Source: Rhodophyticola sp017644125 (GTDB taxonomy: Bacteria > Pseudomonadota > Alphaproteobacteria > Rhodobacterales > Rhodobacteraceae). From it: a DNA stretch of 64,000 nt. The translations under genes were made by a program, and so were the position numbers. The DNA is taken from assembly GCF_042140125.1 (NCBI RefSeq), contig NZ_CP159473.1; one strand, written 5' to 3'. Below, in pieces: positions 9,214 to 18,445 of the stretch (position 1 is the stretch's first letter; each line of letters starts with the position of its first letter). Under the pieces are notes generated by a model. The model saw only the letters and a list, made by a program, of their open reading frames with translations. It was not told the origin of the DNA and searched no databases.

Positions 9214-10013
9214 AACCGGGTGACATCGCCGGGCAAGTCCTGCTGATATGCCTGGCTGACCGGCAGGCGGCGGCCGCAGGGCAACACCGCGAAGACGCGC
9301 CTGCCGCGCTGTTCCACCCGCGATACGGCATGCCGCGCCACCCAGTGGGATCGGTGAATCCGAACGCCGTCATAGCCGTCCAGCTCGGCCAGCGCGTCGG
9401 AAAACCGCATCAGGATACGGTCCTTGCCGTCACGGGTGACGACCTCCAGATAATGGCCGTCTGCCTTGATGTGCATAAGCTCGTTGCCCAGCTCCCGGGG
9501 CAGGCGGCGCAGAAACGGCACTTCCTCCTCGGGCTTTGCCGTCCCGGCTTCCTGCTCCGGAAGGGCTCGTGGCGCGGCCTCCCCGTCCTCCTCTTCATCG
9601 CCCTGCAGATAAAGCCGGATCAGGACAACGACCATACACACCACAAGGACCACCGACATGTGCCAGCCGATACCGGGCAGATCGTCGGCCGGGATCTGAT
9701 AGACATATCGGTTATAGGCCCAGACCGCCGGTCCGAGAGACAGCCCCATGATCGCGCTGCTGGCCATGTCCACGGCAAATCTGCTTCCGGTGAGCCGTCT
9801 GGCCACCCATGCCTTGGTCAGGCGCGCAAGCAGGATCGACGCTCCGATCAGGCCGCCCCAATACACCGCCCGCTCTGTCACCGACATGGAAACATAGGTG
9901 CCGAACGGCCCGACCATCGTGGCCAGAAGGCTTGCGGCAAACCACCCGGATGTTACCGGCGAGCGAACAATCCGGATGGCCAGATGACGGAGATCGCAAT
10001 TGTCGGTTTGCAT
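9210..10013 (-). CDS. membrane-anchored LytTR-domain transcriptional regulator
   Basis: 267-aa protein with about four N-terminal hydrophobic segments (residues 25-150), an acidic linker and a C-terminal LytTR DNA-binding domain (about 175-265) with the usual motifs (ELMHIKADGHYLEVVT, RIHRSHWVAR). LytTR proteins bind promoter repeats; a membrane N-terminus in place of a receiver domain suggests direct sensing of a membrane or extracellular cue. The ATG at 10013 has GGGGGA just upstream; earlier in-frame codons give non-homologous-looking sequence. No histidine kinase gene is nearby. It is divergent from the thioesterase gene at 10127. Confidence 0.85.
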   Translation of the reverse strand: MQTDNCDLRHLAIRIVRSPVTSGWFAASLLATMVGPFGTYVSMSVTERAVYWGGLIGASILLARLTKAWVARRLTGSRFAVDMASSAIMGLSLGPAVWAYNRYVYQIPADDLPGIGWHMSVVLVVCMVVVLIRLYLQGDEEEDGEAAPRALPEQEAGTAKPEEEVPFLRRLPRELGNELMHIKADGHYLEVVTRDGKDRILMRFSDALAELDGYDGVRIHRSHWVARHAVSRVEQRGRRVFAVLPCGRRLPVSQAYQQDLPGDVTRF

Positions 10014-10126
10014 CTTCCCCCGGTTCAGTCTGAGTTTGGCGCGGCTCCTATCCCAACGCGAGAAAGTTATGATAAACCATGATTTCGATAAGTGTAGATC
10101 GGATATACACAAAGGCGTGATAATTT

Positions 10127-10531
10127 ATGCGAGACCGAATTGCGAAAAGTTTTCATAAGCAAGGGTTTATGCGCAGTCTCGATGCACGGATCGACTCCGT
10201 CGCGGCAGGCCGGGTCACGCTTTCCGCGCCGGTCGTCCCGGCGACGTCGCAGCAGCACGGGTTTGCCCATGCCGGGCTGACCTTCGCGCTTGGCGACAGC
10301 GCCTCGGGCTATGCGGCGTTGAGCCAGATGCCCGAAGACAGCGAGGTGATGACCGTCGAGATGAAGATCAATCTGATCGCGCCTGCCGACGGGGTCCGCC
10401 TCTGGGCGCATGGGGAGGTGATGAAACCCGGTCGCCGGCTGGTGATCACACGCTGCACCGTGGAGGTCGAGCGCGCCGATGGCAGCCGCCGGGACGTGGC
10501 CCTGTTGCAGGGCACGATGATCCCGGTCTGA
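10127..10531 (+). CDS. PaaI-family hotdog thioesterase
   Basis: 134-aa single-domain hotdog protein of the PaaI thioesterase family, which hydrolyse acyl-CoA (often phenylacetyl or other aryl) thioesters in the cytosol. The segment QHGFAHAGLTFALGDSASGYAA carries the family histidine and the aspartate on the central helix; the substrate cannot be read from sequence. It is transcribed divergently from the LytTR regulator across a 113-base AT-richer gap, so that regulator is a candidate controller. No phenylacetate genes are nearby. Confidence 0.85.
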   Translation: MRDRIAKSFHKQGFMRSLDARIDSVAAGRVTLSAPVVPATSQQHGFAHAGLTFALGDSASGYAALSQMPEDSEVMTVEMKINLIAPADGVRLWAHGEVMKPGRRLVITRCTVEVERADGSRRDVALLQGTMIPV

Positions 10532-10592
10532 GCGTGTTTCACCGAGGCCGTTGACGTCGCATCGGCGCGCGCGCTCCCGACAATCTCCCTGA

Positions 10593-11492
10593 TCAGGCGG
10601 TCAGTCCCTGCGGCTCCGGCAGGCCATGTGCGCGGCAGCAGGCGGTGACCGTATTGGCCAGAAGACAGGCGATGGTCATCGGGCCCACACCGCCGGGCAC
10701 GGGCGTGATGGCACCGGCAACCTGCGCCGCAGCGGCAAAGTCCACATCCCCGACAAGCTTGGTTTTATCAGGGTTATCAGGGTGTTGGATGCGGTTCATC
10801 CCCACATCAATCACCGTCGCGCCGGGTTTGACCCAATCCCCCTGAACCATTTCCGGGCGTCCGACCGCAACCACCAGAATATCCGCGCCCCGGCAGATGT
10901 GGGGGAGATCCGTCGTCCGCGAATGGGCGATGGTCACGGTGCAATTGTCGGCCAGCAAAAGCTGGGCCATCGGCTTGCCGACGATGTTGGAGCGGCCCAG
11001 AACCACCGCGTTCAGCCCCGACAGCGACCCGTGATGATCGCGCAGCATCATCAGGCAACCGAGCGGCGTGCAGGGCACCATGGATTTCTGCCCCGTGCCC
11101 AACAGCCCCACATTGGAGATATGAAAGCCGTCAACGTCCTTGGCGGGGTTTATCCTGTTGATAACCTTGGAGCTATCCACATGATCGGGCAGCGGTAACT
11201 GCACCAGAATACCATGCACTTTCGGATCGGCGTTCAACCGGTCGACAAGATGGAGGATATCCGCCTCGGAGGTTGCCGCATCCAGTTTATGTTCGAAACC
11301 GGCCATGCCCGCCTCGACGGTTTGCTTGCCCTTGTTGCGCACATAGACTTGGCTGGCCGGGTCTTCGCCCACCAGAACCACGGCAAGACCGGGCACCATG
11401 TCATGGTCGGATTTCAGCCGCGCCACATGGGCCGCGACCTTTTCCCGTATCTGTGCGGCGAAGGCTTTTCCGTCGATGATTTCGGCCGTCAT
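10593..11492 (-). CDS. folD: bifunctional methylene-THF dehydrogenase/cyclohydrolase FolD
   Basis: 299-aa cytosolic enzyme that interconverts 5,10-methylene-THF, 5,10-methenyl-THF and 10-formyl-THF using NADP. The catalytic YVRNKGK segment (Tyr/Lys pair), the PLPDH region, the glycine-rich VVLGRSNIVGKP nucleotide motif and the C-terminal TPVPGGVGPMT signature are all present. Length is typical. It lies 74 bases downstream of fhs on the same strand, so the two one-carbon genes probably form a unit. Confidence 0.97.
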   Translation of the reverse strand: MTAEIIDGKAFAAQIREKVAAHVARLKSDHDMVPGLAVVLVGEDPASQVYVRNKGKQTVEAGMAGFEHKLDAATSEADILHLVDRLNADPKVHGILVQLPLPDHVDSSKVINRINPAKDVDGFHISNVGLLGTGQKSMVPCTPLGCLMMLRDHHGSLSGLNAVVLGRSNIVGKPMAQLLLADNCTVTIAHSRTTDLPHICRGADILVVAVGRPEMVQGDWVKPGATVIDVGMNRIQHPDNPDKTKLVGDVDFAAAAQVAGAITPVPGGVGPMTIACLLANTVTACCRAHGLPEPQGLTA

Positions 11493-11566
11493 GGGGGTGT
11501 CCTTTGCTGCTGCGTCGTCGGGGTCAGGTATATCAATGGTAGATCAATTTGCCACTGCGCCCGACC

Positions 11567-13243
11567 TCAGAACAGACCCTCGATATCGCCCGCGTCGTTC
11601 AGCATGATCGCCTCGGCGGAGGGCACGCGGGGCAGGCCCGGCATGGTCATGATCTCCCCGCAGATCGCCACGATGAAGCCGGCCCCCGCCGACAGCCGCA
11701 CCTCCCGCACGGGGATCGTGAAGCCCGTGGGCGCGCCCCGTGCGCCGGGATCGGTGGTGAAGGAATACTGTGTCTTGGCCATGCAGACCGGCAGGTGGCC
11801 GTAACCCGCCTCTTCCCAGGCCGTCAATTGGTCGCGGATCTTGGCATCCGCCACAACGCCATCGGCGTGATAGATGGCGGTCGCGATGGTCTCGATCTTC
11901 TCGAACAGCGGCATGTCGTCGGGATAGATCGGCGCGAAATCGGCGCCGCCCTCGTCGATGATGTCCACCACCTTGCGGGCCAGCGCCTCGGTTCCGGCGG
12001 AGCCGTCGGCCCAGTGCTTGCACAGGACCGCCTCGGAGCCCTGGGTGGCGACATAGCTTTGCACCGCCTGCACCTCGGCCTCGGTGTCGCCCGCGAAATG
12101 GTTGATCGCGACGACGACGGGCACCCCGAAGGATTTGACGTTGCCGATATGGCGGCCCAGATTGGCGCAGCCCGCCTCCACCGCCGCCACGTTTTCCGCG
12201 CCCAGATCGGCCTTGGCGACGCCGCCATTCATCTTCATCGCCCGCACCGTGGCCACGATCACCACCGCATCGGGCGCGATGCCCGCCTTGCGGCACTTGA
12301 TGTTCATGAATTTCTCGGCCCCCAGATCGGCGCCGAACCCGGCCTCCGTCACCACGTAATCGGCCAGCTTCAGCGCGGTGGTGGTGGCGATGACCGAATT
12401 GCAGCCATGGGCGATATTGGCGAACGGGCCGCCATGGACGAAGGCGGGGTTGTTTTCCAGCGTCTGGACCAGATTGGGCTGCATCGCATCCTTGAGAAGG
12501 ACGGTCATGGCGCCATCGGCCTTGATGTCGCGGGCATAGATCGGTTTGCGATCCCGCGTATAGGCGACGATGATGTCGCCGAGCCGCTTTTGCAGATCGT
12601 CGAGACCGGTGGCGAGGCACAGGATCGCCATGACCTCTGAGGCGACAGTGATGTCGAACCCGGTCTGGCGCGGGAAGCCGTTGGCCACCCCGCCGAGCGA
12701 GGTGACCATGTCTCGGAGCGCGCGGTCGTTCATGTCGAGCACGCGGCGCCAGACGACGCGCCGCTGGTCGATCGCCAGCGCATTGCCCCAGTAGATATGA
12801 TTGTCGATCATCGCCGACAGCAGGTTATGGGCCGAAGTGATCGCGTGGAAATCGCCGGTGAAATGGAGGTTCATCTCCTCCATCGGCACAACCTGGGCAT
12901 AACCGCCGCCCGCGGCGCCGCCCTTCATTCCGAAACAGGGCCCGAGCGAGGCCTCGCGGATGCAGATGGCCGCGTTCTTGCCGATCCGGTTGAGACCGTC
13001 GCCAAGCCCGACGGTGGTGGTGGTCTTGCCCTCGCCCGCGGGCGTCGGGTTGATCGCCGTCACGAGGATGAGCTTGCCGTTCTGGCGGCCCTGCACACCG
13101 TCGATGAAGCTCTGGCTCAGCTTGGCCTTGTCATGGCCGTAGGGCAGCAGATCCTCGGACGGGATGCCCAGTTTGCCGCCGATCTCCTGGATCGGGCGTT
13201 TGTTGGCTTCGCGGGCAATCTCGATGTCGGTTTTGAAGGCCAT
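11567..13243 (-). CDS. fhs: formate--tetrahydrofolate ligase
   Basis: 558-aa ATP-dependent ligase producing 10-formyl-THF from formate and THF. The P-loop-like TPAGEGKTTTTVGL (about residues 68-81), the full-length frame and the C-terminal TMPGLPRVPSAEAI region identify it. Together with FolD immediately downstream it feeds or drains the C1-THF pool; in marine Rhodobacterales this pair serves oxidation of methyl groups from osmolytes and methylated amines as well as biosynthesis. The start at 13243 gives the canonical N-terminus. Confidence 0.97.
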   Translation of the reverse strand: MAFKTDIEIAREANKRPIQEIGGKLGIPSEDLLPYGHDKAKLSQSFIDGVQGRQNGKLILVTAINPTPAGEGKTTTTVGLGDGLNRIGKNAAICIREASLGPCFGMKGGAAGGGYAQVVPMEEMNLHFTGDFHAITSAHNLLSAMIDNHIYWGNALAIDQRRVVWRRVLDMNDRALRDMVTSLGGVANGFPRQTGFDITVASEVMAILCLATGLDDLQKRLGDIIVAYTRDRKPIYARDIKADGAMTVLLKDAMQPNLVQTLENNPAFVHGGPFANIAHGCNSVIATTTALKLADYVVTEAGFGADLGAEKFMNIKCRKAGIAPDAVVIVATVRAMKMNGGVAKADLGAENVAAVEAGCANLGRHIGNVKSFGVPVVVAINHFAGDTEAEVQAVQSYVATQGSEAVLCKHWADGSAGTEALARKVVDIIDEGGADFAPIYPDDMPLFEKIETIATAIYHADGVVADAKIRDQLTAWEEAGYGHLPVCMAKTQYSFTTDPGARGAPTGFTIPVREVRLSAGAGFIVAICGEIMTMPGLPRVPSAEAIMLNDAGDIEGLF

Positions 13244-13396
13244 GATATGGGGTTCCTGCGGCGATAGAGGGTGGTCTCCCTTCGCCTATAGCGTCTCAGT
13301 TTCGGGTGCATAGGGGCATTTCCGACATTTTCGCCCCTCGCGCCGTCAGAATGCGGGCGGCTGCGCGCGCCCGCGCGGCCCCGTCGGAGATTTCTT

Positions 13397-13421
13397 TGAA
13401 CCTTTTCGCGGCTCAGCCGTT
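13397..13421 (+). promoter_or_regulatory. EcfG-like promoter (TGAAC-N16-CGTT) before 26-aa gene
   Basis: TGAAC (13397-13401), 16-base spacer, CGTT (13418-13421). This is one mismatch from GGAAC-N16/17-CGTT, the consensus of the alphaproteobacterial general stress sigma factor EcfG. A housekeeping reading is also possible (TTGAAC at 13396, TTCTAA at 13420, spacer 18). It lies 30 bases before the start of the microprotein gene. Tentative. Confidence 0.3.
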
Positions 13422-13450
13422 CTAACAGTATCGAGTGAAGGAGAAATACG

Positions 13451-13531
13451 ATGTCAGCTCCGATGATCCTGTTGCAGGCCGGTTTCGCAGCCGGGATGAT
13501 GCTTGGCCTGACCGTGGCACTTCTGGCCTAG
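13451..13531 (+). CDS. 26-aa hydrophobic microprotein
   Basis: Tiny open frame of 26 codons with a strong ribosome-binding site (GAAGGAG about eight bases upstream). The product begins MSAPMILLQAG and is almost wholly one hydrophobic helix rich in Gly, Ala, Leu and Met, so it should insert in the inner membrane. A promoter-like element lies 30 bases upstream. Its stop TAG overlaps the stop of the convergent MOSC gene within one CTAG. I do not recognise a family; good upstream signals and a clean single-helix composition are the case for it being real. Confidence 0.55.
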   Translation: MSAPMILLQAGFAAGMMLGLTVALLA

Positions 13532-14136
13532 GAGGCTTGGGGGCGGCGCGCGGCCTCCAGATGCGGCCAGGCCGGCTGGTCCGGCACATGCAGGCGCAGG
13601 ACTTCGCCCAGATCGAGCCGCCCCTCCCGCTCCACCCAGGCGGTTATGCCGCGCCGATGTGCAGCCGCCCGTTTGAACGCCTTTCCGAAACCCGGCCGGG
13701 CCGCCTCGATCACCTTCGCGGGGAGGGAACAGGGGCGGTTTTCCATATCCACCGTCAGTGTCGTGCCACGTTCGCCCTGAAGGCGGGAGGATGGCGGGAT
13801 ATGGGTGAAATCCGGGATCCCCTCCACAAGGACCGAGGCGCCGAGCCATGACGGCTCAAGCCGGTCCAGCCCCATCTCCGCCGCGATGGCGGCCAGATCC
13901 TCCACCGACAGGATGGACAGCTGGCGGGTGTTCCTGATCTCGGTGCCGCGCGGATATTGCGCCGCCACCCGGCTGTCCGATGGCCGGGTGAGCCCCGCAT
14001 GGCTTTCGCCCTCATAGCCCGCAAAACTCAGGTCCATATGTGTAAGCGGGCGTGTCTCAAGCGCGGCATCCCGGTCGGCATTGTGGCCGAGCCAGACGAT
14101 CCGGGCGGCAAAATCGGTGGGGACGAGGGCGGGCAT
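13528..14136 (-). CDS. MOSC-domain protein
   Basis: 202-aa protein matching the MOSC fold (molybdenum cofactor sulfurase C-terminal). Visible features are the early YEGESHAGL segment, RGTEIRNTRQLSILS, the WLGASVLVEG motif, the cysteine in ENRPCSLP and the RRGITAWVEREG segment. Stand-alone MOSC proteins handle sulfur or N-hydroxylated substrates with Moco, but the substrate is not predictable here. ATG at 14136 is chosen because AAGGAG lies seven bases upstream; an ATG at 14160 lacks such a site. No molybdenum cofactor genes are nearby. Confidence 0.82.
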   Translation of the reverse strand: MPALVPTDFAARIVWLGHNADRDAALETRPLTHMDLSFAGYEGESHAGLTRPSDSRVAAQYPRGTEIRNTRQLSILSVEDLAAIAAEMGLDRLEPSWLGASVLVEGIPDFTHIPPSSRLQGERGTTLTVDMENRPCSLPAKVIEAARPGFGKAFKRAAAHRRGITAWVEREGRLDLGEVLRLHVPDQPAWPHLEAARRPQAS

Positions 14137-14281
14137 CGGTGACTCCTTGGCGGTTTGCATGGCAGGCGGGACCGGCCGGCAGGATATGCAGAAGGCCGGA
14201 TATGGGACAAGGCGGGTTCGGACCGGCTCGCGCGGCGGCGAAGACCGGATTTCGGTGTGCGGAAGGTGCTCGCGCGCAAAG

Positions 14282-14313
14282 AAAAGACCCCGGCACGGAT
14301 GCCGGGGTCTTTT
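14282..14313 (-). terminator. intrinsic terminator of ftsH
   Basis: Perfect 14-base stem (14282-14295 with 14300-14313), 4-base loop, flanked by A and T runs on the two sides. It lies 30 bases after the ftsH stop and before the MOSC gene; it could act in both directions. Confidence 0.9.
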
Positions 14314-14342
14314 GCGTTTCGAAGAGCATGGCAGCGCCGGGA

Positions 14343-16253
14343 TCAGGCCGTGGGTTCGGGCTCCATGTCGCCCGAGGGTTTGGGCTTCGGCTTGGTCTTC
14401 GGGATCGCCGTGATCGACGCGGTGCCGCCGGTGTCGTGATCGTCGTCATCCTCGCCCCGGTTGAGCGGCTCGCCGGCGATGACCCTGGTGATCTCCGAAC
14501 CGGTCAGCGTTTCGTACTCCAGCAGGCCTTGCGCCAGCCGTTCCAGATCGTCGCGCTTTTCGGTGAGGATGCGCTTGGCGGTCTCGTAGCCTTCATCCAC
14601 CAGCGCCTTGACCTTGTCGTCGATGATCTTCTGGGTGGCGGCGGAGTGGCTTGAGCCGCCACCATAGGCACCCAGATAGGATTGCTGCTCATTGGCGTAA
14701 TCAATATAGCCGAGTTCCTCGGCATAGCCGAATTGCGTGACCATCGCGCGGGCGATCTTGGAGACCTGCTGAATGTCGGACGCCGCGCCGGAGGTCACGT
14801 TGTCCTTGCCGAAGACCAGTTCCTCGGCCACGCGCCCGCCCATCGCCATGGCGATCTTGGAGGTGTATTTGCGGTAGCTGACGGAGAGTTGATCCCGCTC
14901 GGGGAGTGACAGAACCAGGCCCAGTGCACGGCCGCGCGGGATGATCGTGGCCTTGTGGATCGGGTCATGGTCGGGCACGTTCAGCCCGACGACGGCATGG
15001 CCGGCCTCGTGATAGGCAGTCAGCTTCTTTTCATCCTCGGACATGACCATCGACCGGCGTTCGGCGCCCATCATGACCTTGTCCTTGGCGCTTTCGAAAT
15101 CCTCCATCGTCACGAAGCGGCGCCCGAAACGCGCGGCCATCAGCGCGGATTCGTTGACGAGGTTGGCCAGATCCGCACCCGAGAAGCCGGGCGTGCCGCG
15201 GGCGATGATGCGCAGATCGACATCCGGGCCCAGAGGCACCTTGCGGGCGTGGACGCCAAGGATCTTCTCGCGGCCCTTGATGTCGGGGTTGGGCACCTGC
15301 ACCTGCCGGTCGAAGCGGCCGGGGCGCAGCAGCGCGGGATCGAGCACATCGGGGCGGTTGGTGGCGGCCACGATGATGATGCCCTCGTTCGCCTCGAACC
15401 CGTCCATCTCCACCAGAAGCTGGTTCAGCGTCTGTTCGCGTTCGTCATTGCCGCCGCCATAGCCCACGCCACGGGAGCGGCCGACGGCGTCGATCTCGTC
15501 GATGAAGACGATGCAAGGCGCATTCTTCTTGGCCTGTTCGAACATGTCCCGCACACGGGAGGCGCCGACACCCACGAACATCTCCACGAAGTCGGAGCCC
15601 GAGATGGTGAAGAAGGGCACGCCCGCCTCCCCCGCGATGGCGCGGGCCAGAAGCGTCTTACCGGTGCCCGGGGGGCCCACCAGAAGCGCGCCCTTGGGGA
15701 TCTTGCCGCCGAGGCGGGAGAATTTCTGCGGATTGCGGAGGAACTCGACGATCTCCTCAAGCTCTTCCTTCGCCTCGTCGATGCCGGCCACGTCATCGAA
15801 GGTCACGCGACCGGATTTCTCGGTCAGCAGTTTAGCCTTGGATTTGCCGAAGCCCATGGCGCCGCCGCGCCCGCCGCCCTGCATCCGGTTCATGAAGAAG
15901 ATCCAGATACCGATCAGGACCAGAACCGGCAGCCAGAGCGAGAGGACACTGAGGAACCCGGACTGCTCCTGCGGCCGCGCCTCGATCCGGACGTCATTGG
16001 CCAGAAGCGTTTCGGTCAGGTCGGTGCCATCGGGCCGCACAGTGGAATAAGTGCCGTCCCCGGTGGTGAACTGGACGTTCTCGCCGTCGATCGTGACCGA
16101 GGTGACCGCCCCGTTCTCGACCTCCTGAATGAAGTCGGAATACGCAACGCCACGCTGGTTCACATTGGACTGGCCGCCGCTGAACAGATTGAAGAGCGCG
16201 AGGATCAACAGAAAAAGGATGACCCAGAAAGCGATATTTCTCGCGTTGCCCAA
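14343..16253 (-). CDS. ftsH: ATP-dependent zinc metalloprotease FtsH
   Basis: 636-aa membrane-bound AAA protease that degrades misfolded membrane proteins and regulators. Transmembrane helices at about 5-24 and 100-121 bracket a small periplasmic domain. Walker A GPPGTGKT is at 193-200, followed by the Walker B FIDEID and the second region of homology. The zinc motif HEAGH is at 415-419. The C-terminus has the usual charged, proline-rich tail. It follows tilS (90-base gap) in the pal-cpoB-tilS-ftsH order common in Alphaproteobacteria and ends at a strong terminator. Confidence 0.98.
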   Translation of the reverse strand: MGNARNIAFWVILFLLILALFNLFSGGQSNVNQRGVAYSDFIQEVENGAVTSVTIDGENVQFTTGDGTYSTVRPDGTDLTETLLANDVRIEARPQEQSGFLSVLSLWLPVLVLIGIWIFFMNRMQGGGRGGAMGFGKSKAKLLTEKSGRVTFDDVAGIDEAKEELEEIVEFLRNPQKFSRLGGKIPKGALLVGPPGTGKTLLARAIAGEAGVPFFTISGSDFVEMFVGVGASRVRDMFEQAKKNAPCIVFIDEIDAVGRSRGVGYGGGNDEREQTLNQLLVEMDGFEANEGIIIVAATNRPDVLDPALLRPGRFDRQVQVPNPDIKGREKILGVHARKVPLGPDVDLRIIARGTPGFSGADLANLVNESALMAARFGRRFVTMEDFESAKDKVMMGAERRSMVMSEDEKKLTAYHEAGHAVVGLNVPDHDPIHKATIIPRGRALGLVLSLPERDQLSVSYRKYTSKIAMAMGGRVAEELVFGKDNVTSGAASDIQQVSKIARAMVTQFGYAEELGYIDYANEQQSYLGAYGGGSSHSAATQKIIDDKVKALVDEGYETAKRILTEKRDDLERLAQGLLEYETLTGSEITRVIAGEPLNRGEDDDDHDTGGTASITAIPKTKPKPKPSGDMEPEPTA

Positions 16254-16343
16254 CAGAATTCTCCTTACATCAGCGCGCCAAACAGGGGGGCGGACAGACT
16301 GCGCCCTGCACGTCCCAGTAAGATAGACATGCTCGGGCCAACT

Positions 16344-17606
16344 TCAATGCGATAATATGGTACGATGAAAGCGCGCCTGCGGTGCATAGCTGGCCTGACA
16401 GAGCGGCGCGTGCCAAAGCTCGGGCGCCGCCACGAGGCTCTCGCCGCTCCAGATCCCGGGATAGGAGGTGAGCGCCGCATGGGGCAGCGTGGCCGGACGG
16501 TCGATTTTGCTGGCCCCGTCGGGGCCCAGCGCGCGGATCGTGCAGCCCTGAAGCCGCGCGCCCCGCACCTGCCAGCGATTGTCCCAGAGCGCCGTGCCGT
16601 CGGCGGGCGTATCCAGCCCCGCGACCGCGGCATGTTCGCGGACCACGAAGATATGCAATGCGGTGGCCACAACCTGCCCGCCATGCAGCGTGGCGCCCCG
16701 CCCGGCCAGCGCGTCGTCAAGCGCGGTTTCCAGCGTTTTCAGGCGCGGGCGATAGGGCGCCGAGGACAGGCGCGAGAGCCCGTGCGCCATGAGGCGAAGC
16801 TGGGTTTCGCGTTCGGTCGCGGCAAAATCCGAGCGCGCCAGTGCGATCACGCCGGGCAGAGGTTCGGTCGCGATCCGTGCGGCGGTTTCCGCGCAGCGGG
16901 CCTCCAGCGCCGTGCGGGCGCGGGCAAGCTGCCGGGCGGTCTCGGCCAGACGGTCGGTGGTCAGGCCGAGCGGGCCAAGCAGGTCAAGCGCCTGACGCAT
17001 CCGCACCCGGTCAAATCGCGGGTCGTCATTGCCGGGATCGTCGCGCCAGCAGAGGCCGCGGGCCTTGAGCATGTCGCGCAGGGCCTTGCGGCGCTCGGCC
17101 AGAAGCGGGCGGAGAAACGGAATGCCGTGACCTTGCGTCGTCGCGGCCATGGCGGAGAGGCCATCGACACCGGAGCCGCGGGCCAGACGCATCAGGAAGG
17201 TTTCGGCCAGATCGTCCCGGGTATGCCCCAGCAGGATCGCGGAGATCTCCGGCCTTTCAGCGTTCGCCCAATCGGCCATGAGGCGATAGCGGGCGGCGCG
17301 GGCTTGGGCCTGCAGGTTTCCCTGCCTGTCCCAGCCCCGCCATGGCAGCGTGACATGAGCCACGCCCAGATCTCGCGCCCGGGCGGCGACCCAGGCGGCC
17401 TCGTCCGCGCTTTCGGCGCGCAGGCCGTGATCGACGGTGATCGCCTGCACATCCGGGGGGGTGGCTTGCGCCCCTGCCCAGTCGGCGGCAAGGGCCATAA
17501 GCGCCAGCGAGTTGCTGCCGCCGGAAACCGCAACCCCGATGCACCGGCCGGGCCGACCCGCCAGAAGCCGCTCAAGCGTGGCGGCGAACCGGGTTTCGAT
17601 GCTCAA
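16344..17606 (-). CDS. tilS: tRNA(Ile)-lysidine synthase TilS
   Basis: 420-aa N-type ATP pyrophosphatase that converts C34 of tRNA-Ile(CAU) to lysidine so it reads AUA. The PP-loop reads SGGSNS (residues 28-33), whereas the family consensus is SGGxDS: the aspartate is replaced by Asn32. The HTRDDLAETFLMRLARGSGVDGL region is otherwise normal. The start is a TTG (17604-17606) overlapping the cpoB stop (TTGA), implying translational coupling. It is essential in most bacteria, so the Asn is a real puzzle or a sequencing error. Confidence 0.93.
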   Translation of the reverse strand: MSIETRFAATLERLLAGRPGRCIGVAVSGGSNSLALMALAADWAGAQATPPDVQAITVDHGLRAESADEAAWVAARARDLGVAHVTLPWRGWDRQGNLQAQARAARYRLMADWANAERPEISAILLGHTRDDLAETFLMRLARGSGVDGLSAMAATTQGHGIPFLRPLLAERRKALRDMLKARGLCWRDDPGNDDPRFDRVRMRQALDLLGPLGLTTDRLAETARQLARARTALEARCAETAARIATEPLPGVIALARSDFAATERETQLRLMAHGLSRLSSAPYRPRLKTLETALDDALAGRGATLHGGQVVATALHIFVVREHAAVAGLDTPADGTALWDNRWQVRGARLQGCTIRALGPDGASKIDRPATLPHAALTSYPGIWSGESLVAAPELWHAPLCQASYAPQARFHRTILSH

Positions 17607-18445
17607 GTGCAGCCAAGGCCGGCCATGGCGGAGCGCGCGTCGAACACCGATTGAGAGGTTGGATAGCGAAGTTCGACTTCCGCCAGGGTGAGGCAGGCCT
17701 CTTCCGTCTGGCCGAGCTGGCCGAGGCTGGTGCCCAGTTTCGTCAGGCTTTCGGGCGCGCGGGGCGCATCGGGCGCGCCGGAGAAACTATCGAGATAGGC
17801 CCGCGCGGCCTCGCTCCAGTTGCTTTGGGCCGCTTCCGCCTCGCCCCGCAGGAAATGCGCCTCCGCACTCAGGGGGCCGCCGGGATAGGTTTGGGTGAAA
17901 GCGGCAAAAAGCTGTGCCGCTTCGGCGTAGTTGCCCGCGTCATAGGCCGCCTGCGCGCGGTCGAAATCCGACTGCTCGCCCACCGCTAGCGCCGCGCCGC
18001 CGCCCGGCGCCGGGAAAGGGGCCGCAACCGGACCCGCCCCGGTCAGCGGTTCCCCGCCAAGGCTGGGGGTATCGCCCAGATCGGCGATGTCGCAATCGGT
18101 CTCAAGCTCGCACAGACGAAACTCCAGATCACCCACGCGGTTGGTGCCGTCGCTGACAACCCGGTCGATCCTGAGCTGCATCTCTTCGGTCAGGCTGGTC
18201 AGGCGGCGCAACTCCGCCTCGATCCCGTCGACGCGCTGGAGCGTGTCGCCCGACGCCCCGCTGCCCAGAGGCGCGCCGGTGGTGTTCAGCTCCCCCCGCA
18301 GCCGTTGCAGTTCCACATAGAGAACGGAAAGCTCCTGCCGGATATCGGCCAGGGTCTGATCCCGGTCCTGCGCCATGGCGGGCATGGGCAGGCTGAGGGT
18401 TGCCGCAAGGGCGACGGACAGGGCGAACGGGCGCAGCATCGTCAT
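17603..18445 (-). CDS. cpoB: Tol-Pal system protein CpoB (YbgF)
   Basis: 280-aa periplasmic protein that links peptidoglycan synthesis and Tol-Pal-driven outer-membrane constriction. A signal peptide ends around AMAQ (residue 26), followed by a coiled-coil region (30-95, heptad-like LQRLRGELN and TLQRVDGIEAELRRL), a linker and TPR repeats (about 155-275). The start lies immediately after the pal stop (TGA then ATG) and the stop overlaps the tilS TTG. Length and context match the family. Confidence 0.93.
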   Translation of the reverse strand: MTMLRPFALSVALAATLSLPMPAMAQDRDQTLADIRQELSVLYVELQRLRGELNTTGAPLGSGASGDTLQRVDGIEAELRRLTSLTEEMQLRIDRVVSDGTNRVGDLEFRLCELETDCDIADLGDTPSLGGEPLTGAGPVAAPFPAPGGGAALAVGEQSDFDRAQAAYDAGNYAEAAQLFAAFTQTYPGGPLSAEAHFLRGEAEAAQSNWSEAARAYLDSFSGAPDAPRAPESLTKLGTSLGQLGQTEEACLTLAEVELRYPTSQSVFDARSAMAGLGCT

